Below are positions 62,911 through 64,000 of a stretch of 64,000 nt of DNA, one piece after another. Made by a program: the position numbers and the translations under genes. How positions within the stretch are numbered: the first letter of the stretch is position 1; the number at the start of each line of letters is the position of its first letter. Below the pieces are notes generated by a model. That model saw only the letters and a list, made by a program, of their open reading frames with translations, was not told where the DNA came from and searched no databases. Source of the DNA: Novosphingobium capsulatum NBRC 12533. Lineage in GTDB: Bacteria; Pseudomonadota; Alphaproteobacteria; Sphingomonadales; Sphingomonadaceae. The stretch covers positions 183,283 to 247,282 of the forward strand of contig NZ_BCYV01000013.1 in assembly GCF_001598375.1 (NCBI RefSeq), given 5' to 3'.

Positions 62911-63654
62911 ATGGCAAACTGGAACGATCCTCGGCCCTCGCAGACGGGCTTCGGCGCGTCTCCGAGCCTGTCGGGCGCCTATGGCCGTGGCGACGTGTTT
63001 GACGCCGGCCTGCGCCGCTACATGCTTTCGATCTACAACTACATGGCCTCGGGCGTCTTGCTCTCGGGCATCGTCGCACTGGTGTTCGCCACCAGCGGCA
63101 TGGCCGCCGCCGTGTTCGGCACCCCGCTGCGCTGGGTTGTCGCACTGGCGCCGCTCGCGTTCGTCATGGTCATGAGCTTTGGCATCAACAAGATTTCCAC
63201 CGGGACGCTCAAGGCGCTGTTCTGGGCGTTCAGCGTGGCGATGGGTCTGTCGCTCTCGTCGATCTTCTTCGTCTATACTGGCGCATCGATCGCGGCCACG
63301 TTCTTTGCCACCGCCGGCGCTTTTGCGGGTCTGAGCCTGTTTGGCTACACCACGCGCAAGAGCCTGTCGGGCATGGGCACGTTCCTGATCATGGGCCTGT
63401 TCGGCCTGATCATCGCCTCGGTGATCAATCTGTTCCTGGCCTCGCCGGGCCTCGCTTGGGGCATCAGCTTCCTGGGCGTGCTGATCTTTGCCGGTCTGAC
63501 GGCGTATGACACGCAGCGCCTCAAGGAACAGTATGCCTATGTGGCGGGTACGGCCATGGCCGAAAAGGTCGTGGTGATGGGCGCGCTGACGCTCTACCTC
63601 GACTTCATCAACATGTTCACCTCGCTTTTGCAACTGATGGGCGATCGTCGCTGA
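62911..63654 (+). CDS. Bax inhibitor-1 (BI-1/YccA/YbhL) family membrane protein
   Basis: 247 residues with a soluble N-terminus and seven helices. The conserved ending AYDTQRLKEQY near 210 has the Asp of the calcium/proton-leak gate in this family. Start at ATG 62911 (MANWNDPR); GGAGAAA precedes it. Terminator follows. Confidence 0.92.
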   Translation: MANWNDPRPSQTGFGASPSLSGAYGRGDVFDAGLRRYMLSIYNYMASGVLLSGIVALVFATSGMAAAVFGTPLRWVVALAPLAFVMVMSFGINKISTGTLKALFWAFSVAMGLSLSSIFFVYTGASIAATFFATAGAFAGLSLFGYTTRKSLSGMGTFLIMGLFGLIIASVINLFLASPGLAWGISFLGVLIFAGLTAYDTQRLKEQYAYVAGTAMAEKVVVMGALTLYLDFINMFTSLLQLMGDRR

Positions 63655-63695
63655 TCACCCCATTGCCTGCACGGCGGGGAATACGGTAGATTGCG

Positions 63696-63732
63696 TGCCC
63701 GGCAACCTTTTTGGTTGTCGGGCATTTTCCTT
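63696..63732 (+). terminator. Intrinsic terminator of the BI-1 gene
   Basis: TGCCCGGCAACC (63696-63707) pairs with GGTTGTCGGGCA (63713-63724) in 11 of 12 positions, followed by TTTTCCTTTC. Confidence 0.82.
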
Positions 63733-63880
63733 TCTGGGAAAGCAGGTTACCAATTTCAGTCAGCTTTCAGAAAGGTTTGGCGCTCCACCAAAGGGCGCCA
63801 CGCACGTGATCCGGGGTCTATCCATGGTGGGAATGCCGCGCGCCAGCGCCAATAACGTTTCGAAAATTCATGAGGGGGAT

Positions 63881-64000
63881 ATGGCCATGTCGCATGCGCG
63901 CCACTCTGCGCGGCCCACGCGGGCGCTTGCCTATGCATTGACTGCCGCGCTCGGCCTGGTCCTTGCTGGGTGTGCGGCCAAGGCCCCGCCGCCACCCCCG
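63881..64000 (+). CDS. Lipoprotein, N-terminal part only (window edge)
   Basis: The first 40 codons: MAMSHARHSARPTRA, hydrophobic core, lipobox LAGC and then AAKAPPPPP. GAGGGGGAT directly precedes the ATG. A Pro-rich stretch after the lipobox is common in OmpA/Pal-like and other envelope lipoproteins, but the family cannot be told from this fragment. Confidence 0.7.
   Translation, partial: MAMSHARHSARPTRALAYALTAALGLVLAGCAAKAPPPPP

Noticed and set aside
63803..63825. Third copy of the GATCCGGGGTC palindrome
   Set aside because: Only a short half-arm (GTGATCCGGGGTC) with no inverted partner nearby.

Overview
The window is GC-rich chromosomal DNA from an alphaproteobacterium, most likely a sphingomonad (Novosphingobium/Sphingobium-like). 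The inference rests on gene content and style: a large TonB-dependent receptor, a TPR-sulfotransferase, a type 2 ArgC, an adrenodoxin-type ferredoxin, a complete division/cell-wall (dcw) cluster joined by ATGA/GTGA overlaps, and several families of palindromic repeats. I saw no tRNA, rRNA, CRISPR array, transposase or prophage gene.

Region by region. 1-9.8 kb: uvrA, rlmJ, a drug-efflux MFS gene divergent from a type III polyketide synthase plus isoprenylcysteine-methyltransferase-like pair, two tiny genes, a nested palindrome (element A), a 600-bp stretch without a convincing gene, and a PLP aminotransferase. 9.8-16.4 kb: an exported amidohydrolase, then a minus-strand tryptophan tryptophylquinone (TTQ) amine dehydrogenase operon (heavy chain, MauE, MauD, light chain, cytochrome c) with a TetR regulator and a candidate operator upstream, followed by a second nested palindrome (element B). 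16.4-27 kb: TonB receptor, TPR-sulfotransferase, ohr/ohrR, aldehyde dehydrogenase, a 49-residue membrane protein and a GGDEF/EAL protein. 27-39.5 kb: CHAP amidase, glnB-glnA, map, a lipoprotein, leucyl aminopeptidase, an SH3-only protein, argC, ferredoxin, alkA-SDR, ccmA-ccmB, cysK and a small membrane protein. 39.9-59 kb: mraZ, rsmH, ftsL, ftsI, murE, murF, mraY, murD, ftsW, murG, murC, murB, ddl, ftsQ, ftsA, ftsZ. 59-64 kb: TPR/SPOR protein, YbjN protein, proC, a Bax-inhibitor-1 family protein and the start of a lipoprotein gene.

How genes work together: dcw genes make lipid II and the divisome. glnB-glnA form a nitrogen-assimilation unit with a sigma-54-like promoter. The mau-type cluster should oxidise a primary amine in the periplasm and pass electrons to the co-encoded cytochrome c. 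Its TTQ-maturing MauG is not in the window.

The most unusual signal is the pair of nested inverted-repeat elements at 7761-7944 (minus) and 16157-16422 (plus). Their stems differ in sequence but pair equally well (32-bp outer, 21-bp inner, plus an apical hairpin), while loop and flank blocks are conserved (TGGGC, TTGCAAGG, CAACCCTGCGGG-like). That pattern suggests a structured RNA or a hairpin mobile element. A second notable point is a 90-bp palindromic repeat sitting exactly in frame as codons 7-36 of murB.
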